A stretch of DNA of 64,000 bases, taken from Mortierella alpina (lineage: Eukaryota > Mortierellomycota > Mortierellomycetes > Mortierellales > Mortierellaceae). The notes beneath the pieces were generated by a model. The model was not told the origin of the DNA. It did not search any database and worked only from the letters and a program-made list of their open reading frames with translations. The stretch covers positions 1,674,001 to 1,738,000 of the forward strand of contig JANATF010000010.1 of NCBI GenBank assembly GCA_029449245.1. Reading direction: 5' to 3'. Shown here piece after piece: positions 54,000 through 64,000 of this stretch. Position numbers and translations under genes: made by a program. Each line of letters begins with the position of its first letter. Position 1 is the stretch's first letter.

Positions 54000-55020
54000 T
54001 GTGACGAAGAGATTGGGGATCCGCCCAAAATAGCAGGGAAATAGTACAGGACCACTGCGAAGCTAGGATCCCTTCTCTCATACGCCCTACCTCAGTAATA
54101 TCAAGATTTCATTTCCCTCTCTAAAATCAACATCAGTACCCCCCTTATAGCCACCACAGTTTTCATAGTTTCAGTGTAACACTCCAAGTTTATATATCTT
54201 ATAAAAGAAGCCCCAGCCTTGGACTTTGGTTCGAGGTCTGTTTCCTTCCCCAAAATCGTATCATATACACTGAATTGTAAGAACATCGTTCCCACACTCA
54301 TTCTCACCTCACTGACAACCATTGCGGTTAGTTACTCTGCCACAGCTCTCCCACACATATATACCGCGGCCACAGCAAGAGCAGAGACGAGACAGGTGTG
54401 TCTTTCGACCTCCGTCCCCTACAGTTCTCATCGTCCCCTCTCGAACACAACTACAGTCCCGTTCCCCCCCCCTGCCGTATCAAGCATCCGACACCACAGA
54501 GGCCCGCAGCTCCCCGGTCTCTTGTCAGGTACGATAATGGACCACTAGCGATGTGAGAGGAGGACCAAGAACAGCACCCCTCGGCGTATTATTGCAGCTT
54601 GTACGGGAGTCCCGACGGAGTCCCAAGGTCTATACAGGTCCCTAACCTGCGTGTGTCGACGTTACATTAGATATTGATAGATAGATTCTCTCTTCTCTTC
54701 GCCCCCAAGAGAGACACCCTGTGAGAACCACGAGTCCCCCAAGCGGCTCTCACAGTAAGTGATTTTCTGGTTGGCATGCTGCTATCTGGCACTTTTTGTA
54801 TTAGTCACTTATCATATGAATATTCTACCCCAGCCCTTTTTCTTGACTGATAGCGACCACTGTTTGGTCTGCGCAGTTCCGATTGCCCCCCAACGGAAAT
54901 CAGATCATACGATCAAACGTAAGGGCATTTTCACATGTAGTTTTCTTATCATTGGCCAGACTAGTTTCATGTTGTTTACCAGATAGTCTATTTTTACGTA
55001 TCTACAGTACCTTCACCACA
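54000..55020 (+). mobile_element. Solo LTR-C in Gypsy-E integrase, CTGA duplication
   Basis: 1,021 bp, near-identical by inspection to the copy at 49,994-51,005 but with a diverged segment at about 54,070-54,165. CTGA occurs before (53,996-53,999) and after (55,021-55,024). Removing the LTR and one CTGA joins IML to RAFVDQQQ in frame. Confidence 0.9.
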
Positions 55021-55764
55021 CTGAGAGCATTCGTGGACCAACAGCAGACGAACTGGGACCTTCTTTTGACTGCCGCAGAGTTCGCCTACAACAACGCCAC
55101 CAATGCCACCACAGGATTCTCCCCCTTCTTTCTGAACGCCGGCTTCCACCCACGCGTACCGGCATCGTTGCTCCTACCCCGGAGTACACTCGTTCCCACG
55201 GTGGAGACCTTCATGGCGAACCAGCACACCTCCTTGACCATCGCAAAGGAGGCCCTAGCCTTGGCACAGGAACGACAGGCCAAGAATGCCGACACGCGAC
55301 GCCGAGACCACAAGTTCATGGTTGGAGATCAGGTGCTGCTGAACACGGATCACATCACAGTCGCTGCGGATCAAAACCAGCCCTCACGCAAATTGCAGCC
55401 TCGCTTCATCGGACCCTACACGTTGCTAGAGCAGCACACACCGGTCACCTTTCGTGTTGAGCTGCCTCCAACGATGAAGATACACGATGTGTTCCACGTG
55501 GACCGCTTCCAAGAATATAAACCGTCGCCAGAAGCCCTCGGACCACGAGCACCCGCCATGCCTCCACCGGAGATCATTGACGGCGAAGAGGAATACGAGG
55601 CTGAAGGCATTCTCGAGTACAGACGCTATCGTCGTCAGCATCAGTTCCTTATTCTTTGGAAGGGCTATCCTCGCAGCTCCGCCACTTGGGAACCACTCGG
55701 CAACCTCTCTCATTGCCTCGAGTTGGTCAACGAATTTAAAACAGCACATGGTATCCAATTTTAA
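55021..55764 (+). pseudogene. Gypsy-E integrase C-terminus with chromodomain-like end
   Basis: Continues the integrase: RAFVDQQQTNWDLLL, FAYNNATNATTGFSPFF, then the GPY/F region (FIGPYTLLEQHTPVTFRVELP, HDVFHVDRF). A chromodomain-like tail follows (EGILEYRRYRRQHQFLILWKGY, then ATWEPLGNL), with the WEP motif preserved. It stops at 55,764, ten bases before a plausible LTR. The 5' part of this element is absent from the window. Confidence 0.85.
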
Positions 55765-55774
55765 ACGGGGAAGG

Positions 55775-55874
55775 TGTAACAATAGTGGCCAGTCACAACG
55801 AGTATATAGAGTAGGGTAGTACGATACTTGCAAATACAACTCTTTTCCAGCTATTAGACCTGACCCCTGCTACA
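55775..55874 (+). repeat. Probable 3' LTR of Gypsy-E (short, ~100 bp)
   Basis: A purine-rich ACGGGGAAGG directly precedes TGTAACAATAGTGG; the likely end is CCCCTGCTACA at 55,874, where a minus-strand integrase fragment resumes. No second copy is visible here, so the 3' boundary rests on that junction and on TG...CA ends. Confidence 0.55.
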
Positions 55875-57156
55875 GGCAAGATCAATGGCAAAGTGTTCTC
55901 CTGGAAGGTGTGCATGAACAGCTTTCATCGGATGATATCCTTTACGCGCAATGTTTATACGCTGGCATTCACGACAACGCTTAATGGATTCTGAGCAGTC
56001 GTTCGCCAATTTAGGCCAAGTTTGTCCTTGTCTATGAATTTCTGCAACCATGGCATTTGTGCCGATATGACCCATCGCATGCGACTTAAATAGGATCTCT
56101 TCTCTTTCCTTTTCAGGTACAGTAACCCTCTCAGTTTCTTTATTTTGAAGAACATGCATATAGGCAAGAGCTATCTTGCGATCTTCATCTTTAGGTTCTG
56201 AGTAGCGTCTTATTCTCGCAGGGAATAAGCGCGAAAGTGCATCCGGCAGCACATTGAGGATGTGTCGCGACCTCAGCCCTAGATGTCGCGTCCTCAACCC
56301 CTAGGTCAAGCCAGAGTCGACAAATTATTATTTGGGTCAGGCTGTTGCTGTGTTACCCTTCTGATTTGACCCATGACCATGGTGCGGCGCGCACCATGGC
56401 GCACCTCCCTTTAGTATAAATACTCCTTGTAGTCTCATCTTTAGTTTAGTCTTTACCTAGTAACTTGAATACATCCTTGACCATACCCTGAACCCTCCTG
56501 TCTTGCCACTTCCCTTGTCCCTTCCCTCCTGCCCTTGTGAAAGGTCATCCTGTCCTTGCCCTGCCTAGATTCACGACAGGATGCCAGGACGATAATGAAC
56601 AGTGAATGAATAATTCAGGAGAGTATCCTGCCATGTAGTCATCATGGAGTTCAAATTCTGCTGTGAATGAATGAACATCAATGCACGATGATCAGTGTAC
56701 AGTTCGAAATGGTTACCCCATAAATAGTAATGGAACTTATTTAAAGCAAAGACCATTCCGAGCAACTCTTTTTTCGTTGCACTGTACTTGCGTTCTCTGT
56801 CTTGAAGGGATCTGGCCATAAAAGAGACGTATCTTGTATCTTTTGGATAAGCTTTGCCTTTTGGTAGTTGATACAGAACAGCTCCAATGCCAACATCTGA
56901 AGCATCCGTTGCCACATAAATGGCAACTTGAAGTCAGGAAAAGATAGAATAGGCGCATTTGTAAGGAGTTTTTTCAAAGTCTCGAAAGTTTCTTTTTGCT
57001 CTTTGTTCAACGTGAATGGTTCGGTTCGACTGCGAAGTGCATCTAACGGCGCCGCAACCGTATGAACATCGGGATGTATTCTCTGAAAAAGTTGAACGTG
57101 CCTAGATAGGATTGAACTTGCTTTGCCGTTGTTGGCTCATCCCATTCGTCAATGTT
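55875..57156 (-). pseudogene. Gypsy-F RT-RNase H-integrase fragment, interrupted
   Basis: Minus-strand remnant related to Gypsy-1. From 57,156 downward: RT end (AKQVQSYLGTFNFFREYIPM); a frameshifted connection region; RNase H (ATDASDVGIGAVLYQLPKG, KKELLGMVFALNKFHYYLW, VHYRPGIL); then, after a solo LTR, NVLPDALSRLFP and the integrase zinc domain (HAMGHIGTNAM, CRECQRINIARKGY), ending at GEHFAIDLA where Gypsy-E intrudes. Frame changes near 56,910 and 57,070 break it. Both outer ends are cut by other elements. Confidence 0.83.
56263..56578 (+). mobile_element. Solo LTR-B in Gypsy-F, GGATG duplication
   Basis: 316 bp, TGTCGCGACC to ATTCACGACA, with GGATG on both sides (56,258-56,262 and 56,579-56,583). 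Ignoring the LTR and one GGATG, the minus-strand frame reads RPGIL straight into NVLPDALS. It also supplies the empty-site version (56,278-56,282) of the Gypsy-1 target. Confidence 0.9.
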
Positions 57157-57414
57157 TGTAATAGCAACAGGACAAGAGGGTGTGGACACGAGGGATACAA
57201 GGAACAAGAGGGAGGCCAGGGGGTGGACAGGAGTACTAGGGAACAAGAGGAAGGGGCAGGAACCGATGATGTTTATTATACACGGGCGAGAGGGTATTTA
57301 TACTAATGTGAGGGAAAGGCGAAGTGCTTTGAGGAGGGCGAAGCAGGTGCGCGTGGAGGCGCAGATGGCGAAGTAGGATGGCGAAGTACGAGGGCATTCT
57401 ATGATACTGTGACA
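57157..57414 (-). repeat. LTR-A, 3' LTR of Gypsy-A
   Basis: 258 bp; on the minus strand TGTCACAGTATC to CTATTACA. It contains TATAAATACCC about 85-95 bases into the LTR. The pol stop codon lies just inside it and is preceded by purine-rich TTAGGGGAAGG. Confidence 0.9.
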
Positions 57415-59660
57415 CCTTCCCCTAACAAAAAGAGAAGATCGTGTTGCTGGCAATAGTCTCGGAGGATGTCTTGACAGTGACTGAGGCTTCGGAGAGGCTC
57501 CCAGGTCGACACGGCGGCGTCATAACCGACCCACTTGATGAGGAACCTTGCAGTTTGTTTGCTGCGACCCAGCTTGTGGGCTAGGATACCTTCAACTTCA
57601 TGTTCGATATTTCCGTCAATGACTTCTGGTTCGGGAGCCGGTAATGTACGGCGACCAAGGGACTCTGGTGATTCCAGGAATGGTTTGAAACGATCAACAT
57701 GAAAAACATCATGGATGCGCATGGTGGGGGGAAGTTCAACCTGGAAGGAGACTGGCGATCGCTGCTGAAGGAGAGTAAATGGTCCAAAGTATCGAGCTTG
57801 GAGGGAGGCGGCGGGCCGTGTGGAGTCATAAGCCGTAGTGATGTGCTCTGTGCTAAGCAAAATTTGATCGCCGACTTTGTAGGAATGGGAGCGGCGGTGG
57901 GCGTCAGCATGCTTGATCTGTTGCAGCTGGGCTGTAAGCAGACTGTCCTGTGCCACGGCGAGGGCGGACTGTTGGGAAGAGACAAATGAGTCGAAGTCCG
58001 TTGCTGGTGACGACGAGGGTGCGTTCGCGCTCAGCAGTGACGCCGGGACGTGAGGGTGGACGCCATGGTTCAAGAAGAAGGGGGAGACTCCAGTCGAGGT
58101 GTGGACCGCATTGTTGTATGCAAACTCTGCGGCGGGCAGGTAGAGGTCCCAGTCGTCTTGCTTATGGTTGACAAGAGAGCGTAGCATTGCCTTGAGGGTT
58201 TGGATGGCGCGTTCAGACTGGCCATCTGTTTGAGGATGGAATGCCGATGACATAGCAAGTTTGGTTCCTAGACACTCTTGAAGGCGGCGCCAGAAGGTGC
58301 TAGTGAACTTGGAGTCGCGATCCGAGACAATGGTAGTGGGTAAACCGTGGAGACGGAACACATTGGCGAAAAAACAGTTGGCGACGTCCTTGGCCGAGTC
58401 AGTAGTCCGGCTAGGAGCGAAGTGGACTTGTTTGGAGAGCTTGTCAACGAAAACGGTAATGGCGTCAAACTTGCGCGCCGTTATTGGAAGTTTGACAACA
58501 AAGTCCATTGACACCGTCTCCCAGCGTTGTTCAGGGATCGCAAGGGGCTGAAGGAGACCTGCAGGAAGCCGGCGGACGGTCTTGTTGCGCTGACAACTCG
58601 CACAGGACTCAACGTAACGGCGGACATCAATTGACATCGAGGGCCAGAAAGCGAGGCGACGCAAGGTGGCATAGGTTTTGTCGAAACCAAGGTGGCCGGC
58701 TATAGCGGCGTCATGAACATCATGTAAGAGGAGTAGGCGAAGGTCAGAAGACTTTGGTATGCAGAGCAGGGTATCACCATGTCGTTCGACGTATAATAAT
58801 CCATCGCGCAACGAATAAAGTGACGAAGACTTCCCCCGGAGGCAGCTTTGGTAGACTGAGGCCAAGTTGGGGTCCTCATTATACCCATCGATCAGGCGCT
58901 GCCTCAAACCTGGGTCTGACTGGAGGTCCAGGGCGTTGACAGACAAGGGGGGTGAAGATGGATCGCGATGGTCAGGGCGGCGGGATAAGGCATCAGGAAC
59001 GACATTGTCGGAGCCTCGCTTATACTTGAAATCAAAGTCGTATTCTTGAAGGAGTTCCATCCAACGGGCTTGGCGGCGGGTGAGCTTGGGCTGGGTGGGG
59101 AAGTGCCGGAGGGTGTCGTGATCGGTATACACAATGAAATGGGACCCGTCGAGGTAGTATCGCCTTGTTTTCAAGGCGTGTACAACGGCAAGCAGTTCTT
59201 GTTCGTGGGTGGGGTAGTTTTTCTCAGCAGATTGCATCTTGCGGGAGGTGAAGGCGACCGGGCGGGAGACTCCGTTCTTGTCTGTCTGGAAGAGCACAGC
59301 GCCCACCGCAAAGCAGGATGCGTCTGTCTCAACTGTTGTACGCAGGGCGGGGTCAAAGATCCGTAAGACCGGGGCGGTGCTGATGGCTTCTTTGAGGGCA
59401 AGAAAAGAAGTCTCGGTTGTCTCGTCCCAGACGAAGTGTCGGCCTTCACCTAGTAGGGCTGTGAGGGGAAGTGCAATGTCCGCAAAGTTATTGATGTATT
59501 GCTGGTAGAACTGAGCTAGTCCAATGAATTGTTGAACATCCTTCTGTTGCTCTGGTCGTGGCCATTCTCGAATTGCGCGGACTAGGCCGGCATTGGTGTG
59601 GACGCCATCCTTGGAGATAACATGACCCAGGAACTCGTCTGCTCTTGCATGAAGGAACAC
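57399..59660 (-). pseudogene. Gypsy-A pol, part 2: RT end, RNase H, integrase, chromodomain-like
   Basis: A 753-codon minus-strand frame. It starts within the RT after a frame break (FLGHVISKDGVHTNAG) and includes RNase H (VETDASCFAVGAVLF, YTDHDTLRHFP). The integrase zinc domain (HDAAIAGHLGFDKT, CASCQRNKT) and core (METVS-type region SMDFVVKLP, IVSDRDSKFTSTF, DGQSERAIQTLK) follow, then HDVFHVDRFKPF and the chromodomain-like EGILAHKLGRS...FLIKWVGYDAAVSTWEPL. Apart from the break separating it from part 1 it is uninterrupted, so the element is only lightly damaged. Confidence 0.88.
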
Positions 59661-61495
59661 TTGCTGAGCTTGGCGTAAAGGCCATTTTTGCGGAGGAGGG
59701 CGAGGACGGAACGGATGTGCTGAAGGTGTTCGGCTTTTGTCTTGGAATATATCAGGATGTCGTCTAGGTAGACTACGACGTACTTGTCTAGCGCCGGATC
59801 GAAGACCCTCAACATCATTTTCGAGAATGCTGCCGGGGCATTTGTGAGCCCAAACGGAACAACATTAAACTCGAAATGCCCATATCTACAGCGGAATGCA
59901 GTTTTGTGGGTGTGGGGCTCGTAGATCCGTTGCTGGTGGTAGCCAGATATAAGATCCAACTTCGTGAAGAACTGAGCTCCTCGGAAGCGGTCAATCAATT
60001 CATCGATGCGGGGTAGAGGGTGGCGGTTCTTTTTGGTGATCCGGTTGAGGCCTCTGTAATCGACACACAAGCGAAGCGATCCATCCGCTTTTTTGACAAA
60101 GAGGACCGGGGCGCCGTAAGGGGATGTGCTGGGTTTGATGAATTTTTTGGAAAGGAGATCATCCAGTTGTTTTTTGAGTTCGTCAAGCTCGGCGATAGAG
60201 AGGCGAATGACAGGTTTGAACGGTGGGTCGGCGGTGGGGTCGGTTTCAATGCGCATAGAGTCGCCGCGGTCAGGGGGAAGACCAGAGGGAAGGGACGATG
60301 GGAACACATCAGGATACTCGTTGTGGACGATGGCGTGAATGGCGGGATGAAGAGGAGGGGGGGGGGGAGGAGGTGGGACTTCGGGTGGTAGTTGTTCGGG
60401 AGATTCGGGGTCGTCGTTGGTATGTTGGTCGTTGTCGTTGTCAGAGGATCGAAGGAGGGCAAGGTACACTTCGCTACCAGGAGTTGTTGCTTCCGTAAAA
60501 AAGTGGATGTGGGAGAGGAGGCGACCGCGGGTGCGTGTGGAGATAGAGGAAGAGTGGAACCCAGAGCACTCCCAGTCGATATCAAGTCCATTGTGGCGGA
60601 TGCGAAGGTTGTTTGTTCTCCAGTTGATGAGGGGATTGACTTGGGTCAGCCAAGGTTTGCCCAAAAGAAGATCGTATTTTTGTAACGGATAGACAATGGC
60701 GGTGAGAGACGTGGAGTATTGTTGTCGTTGGAAGGTGATGTTTGCAAGGTCAGAAGAGAAGGACTGTGAGCCGTTTGGGAGGATAATGGGAATGGGAGAC
60801 GAGGCGTGGAGGGGGGTTCTGTGCTTTTTGACAAAGGAGGATGAGATGACATTACCCTGCGCTCCTCCATCGATGAGGATCCGAGCAGCATGGCCGTTGA
60901 CATTGCACATAAACGTGAGCAGAGTGGTTTTGGCTTGGTCGGCAGTGAACGTGGAGACGCCAACACCTTTCTTTTGTAGTCTGCGGATTTTGCTTTTGGT
61001 CAAGACAGGCACAGGAACCGCATCAGGCACAGGGGCAGAGGTAGACGCAGGTACGCGAGGGAGCAGCGCAGAAGAGACGCTCAGGGTAGGAAGGGCGGTG
61101 GTAGTAGGGCAGATCAGGGGGACAGGGTTAACATGTGCGGTGGTGGAAGGAAAAGGAGAGGTGGGTGGGGGTAGGGGGAGGGGGAGTAAAGGCAGGCAAG
61201 GAGGTAGACAGGGTGAAGGAGCGGGTGTTTCTGGCAGAGAAGAGGGTTTATTGTGAGTAAAAAGCTGATCTGACGAAAGGCACCCACTCCTCTGGTCCAG
61301 AGACTGAGAGGAGGGTGAAGTAGCAACCAAGACCTGGACGTCTCTTAGTTGCTGTTGACGTTTCCCGACTGGGCATGGGAAGCCGGCTGTTGAGGGGCAG
61401 AGGTCTCGAGGTTGTTGAACTGACGAGAGGGTTGATGTTGCGGCTGGTTGGGGAAGGAGCGGCAGTTGGAAGCCATGTGTCCAATTTTGCGACAA
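59582..61495 (-). pseudogene. Gypsy-A pol, part 1: protease and RT palm
   Basis: A 637-codon minus-strand frame. It has a protease-like domain (ARILIDGGAQGNVIS; again DGG in place of DSG/DTG) and RT motifs RLCVDYRGLN, LDLISGYHQQRI, VVPFGLTNAPAAF and catalytic YLDDILIYS. At about 59,640 a single-base change of frame occurs inside KCSFMQE; homology continues in the frame of part 2. The upstream end overlaps gag by 151 bases (61,345-61,495) in a -1 relation, as expected for ribosomal frameshifting between gag and pol. An alternative to a real mutation is a sequencing error at 59,640. Confidence 0.87.
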
Positions 61496-62382
61496 CGGAA
61501 ACAGCCTTTGTTGGCGATCAGATGGGCTTTTTCCCCAGGGGTGAGCTTGGAGGGGCGTGGTGCGTTGTTGTTTCTGTTGGAACCTTGGGACAGATAGTTG
61601 ACTTGGGCCGTCAGGTTGTTGATGGCGACGTGAAGGGTATCAATGTCCATATCACTGGAGTTCTGCTTGGGAGCAACAGTAGGTCCGTTTGGAAAAAGGA
61701 TGGAGTGGATCAAGGTGGCCACGGAAATAGCTTCTTCCAAAGTGGCGCACTGGCGAAGTTTGACTTCTTTGCTGGTGTCAGACTCGAGGCCCTTGACGAA
61801 CCAGTGCAGAGCTGTCCCTTTGTCGAGGGTGGGCACACGGCGAAGCAGGCGTCGGAACTCGTGGGTGTACAGGGCGACAGTTCGTTTTCCTTGTTTGAGT
61901 GATTCGAGGGCTTCTCGGGCAGCGGCGACGGCATTGGGAGGGGTGTGAAAGGCTAGGAAGTCTTCCTCGAACCTGGGCCACGGAGTGTTGATAGACAACC
62001 CAGATGAGCGCCACCAGGACTTGGCATCGGAGATAAGGTTGAGGGCTGTGTATTGGACCCATTCGGACAGACTCAGGTCGACAACCGTGAAGTACTCTCT
62101 CTGGTTGTCAATGAAGTTATTGCAGGCATCAGCGTCGATCTCACCGGCGTAGGGCGGAGGGCGTTGCGGCTTGAGGACTTGGGCCAGTGTGCGGACAACG
62201 TCGCGGCGTTCCGCTTGTAGCTCGCGTTCCGTAGGAGCAGCCGGGGCAGGGGCAGGGGTAGGGGCAGAGGTGGCAGCGGCAGTCAAGTCCTCGAAAGCTC
62301 GACGAATTGAGTTTTGACGATCGGGCTCGATGCCGACAAAGAGGGCGTCAAGTTGCTCCATGGGAAAAAAAAAGAAAAGCAA
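61345..62382 (-). CDS. Gypsy-A gag protein
   Basis: Intact minus-strand frame. The first ATG (62,382) gives MLFFFFPMEQLDALF; the second ATG (at about 62,361) gives MEQLDALFVG and is the more likely start, because the sequence before it is an A/T-rich leader. Features: a Pro/Ala-rich linker, the capsid-like WVQYTALNLISDAKSWWRS and FEEDFLAFHTPPNAV, TVALYTHEFRRLLRRVP, and a CCHC knuckle (CFRCRKIGHMASNC). It overlaps pol in the -1 frame. Confidence 0.88.
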   Translation of the reverse strand: MLFFFFPMEQLDALFVGIEPDRQNSIRRAFEDLTAAATSAPTPAPAPAAPTERELQAERRDVVRTLAQVLKPQRPPPYAGEIDADACNNFIDNQREYFTVVDLSLSEWVQYTALNLISDAKSWWRSSGLSINTPWPRFEEDFLAFHTPPNAVAAAREALESLKQGKRTVALYTHEFRRLLRRVPTLDKGTALHWFVKGLESDTSKEVKLRQCATLEEAISVATLIHSILFPNGPTVAPKQNSSDMDIDTLHVAINNLTAQVNYLSQGSNRNNNAPRPSKLTPGEKAHLIANKGCFRCRKIGHMASNCRSFPNQPQHQPSRQFNNLETSAPQQPASHAQSGNVNSN

Positions 62383-62498
62383 ACTATAAACGAGAGGGAA
62401 AAAAAGTGCTGCAGGGAAAAATAGTCAAACTATAAACGAGAGGGGAAAAAAAAAGTTCTGCAGGGAAAAATAGTCAAGGTCGAGGGTGGATCGAGATT

Positions 62499-62511
62499 AC
62501 CTTTGCTACCA
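62499..62511 (-). other. Primer-binding-site-like sequence of Gypsy-A
   Basis: Directly after the LTR end (minus strand ...CTATTACA) comes TGGTAGCAAAGG. TGG is the complement of a tRNA CCA end, and TGGTAGCA resembles initiator-Met primer sites. The same sequence follows the + copy of LTR-A at 63,379. Confidence 0.6.
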
Positions 62512-62640
62512 TGTAATAGCAACAGGGCAAGAGGGTGTGGACACGAGGGATACAAGGAACAAGAGGGAGGCCAGGGGGTGGACAGGAGTACTAGGGAACA
62601 AGAGGAAGGGGCAGGAACCGATGATGTTTATTATACACGG
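62512..62640 (-). repeat. Gypsy-A 5' LTR, truncated
   Basis: Only 129 bases corresponding to the 3' half of LTR-A remain. The other half is displaced by an LTR-C insertion beginning TGTGACGAAG at 62,641. Confidence 0.88.
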
Positions 62641-63120
62641 TGTGACGAAGAGATTGGGGATCCGCCCAAAATAGCAGGGAAATAGTACAGGACCACTGCG
62701 AAGCTAGGATCCCTTCTCTCATATGCCCTACCTCAGTAATATCAAGATTTCATTTCCCTCTCTAAAATCAACATCAGTACCCCCCTTATAGCCACCACAG
62801 TTTTCATAGTTTCAGTGTAACACTCCAAGTTTATATATCTTATAAAAGAAGCCCCAGCCTTGGACTTTGGTTCGAGGTCTGTTTCCTTCCCCAAAATCGT
62901 ATCATATACACTGAATTGTAAGAACATCGTTCCCACACTCATTCTCACCTCACTGACAACCATTGCGGTTAGTTACTCTGCCACAGCTCTCCCACACATA
63001 TATACCGCGGCCACAGCAAGAGCAGAGACGAGACAGGTGTGTCTTTCGACCTCCGTCCCCTACAGTTCTCATCGTCCCCTCTCGAACACAACTACAGTCC
63101 CGTTCCCTCCCCTGCCGTAT
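62641..63120 (+). repeat. LTR-C, 5' half
   Basis: 480 bases matching the start of the LTR-C copies at 49,994 and 54,000 (it shares the diverged segment of the latter). It is cut at CCTGCCGTAT, where an LTR-A copy begins. Confidence 0.88.
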
Positions 63121-63378
63121 TGTCACAGTATCATAGAATGCCCTCGTACTTCGCCATCCTACTTCGCCATCTGCGCCTCCACGCGCACCTGCTTCGCCCT
63201 CCTCAAAGCACTTCGCCTTTCCCTCACATTAGTATAAATACCCTCTCGCCCGTGTATAATAAACATCATCGGTTCCTGCCCCTTCCTCTTGTTCCCTAGT
63301 ACTCCTGTCCACCCCCCGGCCTCCCTCTTGTTCCTTGTATCCCTCGTGTTCGCACCCTCTTGTCCTGTTGCTATTACA
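63121..63378 (+). repeat. LTR-A complete copy, + orientation
   Basis: 258 bp TGTCACAGTATC to CTATTACA, followed by the primer-site-like TGGTAGCAAAGG and ~35 bases of element leader up to 63,413. It is therefore a 5' LTR of a second Gypsy-A copy rather than a solo LTR, interrupted at 63,414. Confidence 0.88.
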
Positions 63379-63413
63379 TGGTAGCAAAGGTAATCTCGAT
63401 CCACCCTCGACCT

Positions 63414-64000
63414 TGTGGTGAAGTAACTCTAGTTCTGTAAAATAGACTACGGTCAACTCAAGAAGGTAAGACTGCTCAGATACGAAATGACTAATGATAG
63501 AATCCCTTACGTTTGATCTTGCGATCGATCTCCGTTGGGGGCAATCGGCGGAAGCGTACCAAATGACTTGGTTGCTCTTGAGCCTGAGAATAAAAGGAAG
63601 ACTATTCAAAATATAAGTATCTAACTGATAACAGGCTTAACAAACTTAAGAGAAACCGAGTGAACACTTACTGTGAGGCCCGTTGGGGGGACTCAAGTCT
63701 CACAGGGTGTCTCTCGCAAGTGGGGGACAGGGAGAGAATCTATAACTACAAAAACTACAGAAACAACGGCACACACAGGTTAGGGGCCTGTATAGACAAA
63801 GGGACTCCTTCTTGACTCCTGTGCCAAGGATAGTTCCAAATCCGAGGGGTACTGTTCTTGATCCTCCGAGAAGACACTCTATGTGATCATCTTCATACCT
63901 GGTGGAAGGCCTAGGGATACGGGCCTTGATGGTTCAGGATTTGTAGGAGAGGAGGGGGACGGTGGAGTGTCTCGGGACGGATTGGTGTAAAGAACAGAGG
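63414..64000 (-). repeat. LTR-D copy, inverted, continues past window
   Basis: Starts TGTGGTGAAGTAACTC, the reverse complement of the LTR-D end at 46,761, and follows that LTR backwards to the window edge. Confidence 0.88.

Noticed and set aside
33860-64000. CRISPR-like spaced repeats
   Set aside because: The short repeats are tandem or inverted, without uniform unique spacers, and the genome is eukaryotic.

Overview
The window looks like nuclear DNA of a filamentous fungus. Genes carry many short GT-AG introns with GTAAG-type donors. There are long pyrimidine-rich leaders and a Byr4/Bfa1-type septation regulator. A sensory ATPase/TPR protein resembles the C-terminal half of soluble adenylyl cyclase. 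Chromovirus-type Ty3/Gypsy elements are abundant. Intron style and gene set fit an early-diverging fungus (Mucoromycota/Mortierellomycota); that placement is inferred, not shown. I saw no rRNA, convincing tRNA or CRISPR array.

Region 1 (1-29,060) is gene-rich. In order: the 3' part of an ADCY10-like ATPase/TPR gene (+); a DUF4238 gene (-); a five-exon double-hotdog acyl-CoA thioesterase (-); a four-exon, 1,706-residue Byr4/Bfa1 homologue (+); an 18-exon gene of about 2,157 residues (-); a three-finger C2H2 factor (+); and a small Cys-rich ORF (+). The 18-exon gene is the most striking. It joins two AT-hooks, two Tudor-like domains, two ZZ-type fingers, an extended PHD finger and a GATA-type finger to a bacterial-style SAM-dependent amino-methyltransferase core (FxGxGT, VDINP and HPPY motifs). 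It would be a chromatin reader fused to a DNA methyltransferase.

Region 2 (29,090-33,890) has no intact gene. It holds a ~2.8 kb imperfect palindrome (foldback-like element with CTTACACCCCCGTAAG motifs at both ends), long G and C homopolymers, and decayed sequence.

Region 3 (33,890-64,000) is a nest of transposable elements. One Gypsy chromovirus (36,933-43,380) has identical 179-bp LTRs, a CCTAG target duplication and a 1,786-codon gag-pol, so it is very young. Around it lie older Gypsy elements broken by frameshifts and by solo LTRs. Several solo LTRs have clean 4- or 5-bp target duplications; removing LTR plus one duplication reconnects the interrupted frame. A hAT transposase fragment and a foldback element with arms of short tandem repeats lie among them. 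The right edge is at least four insertions deep and runs out of the window.

Exon structures were deduced by eye from splice signals, reading phase and domain continuity. Phases add up exactly for the thioesterase, Byr4-like and methyltransferase genes.
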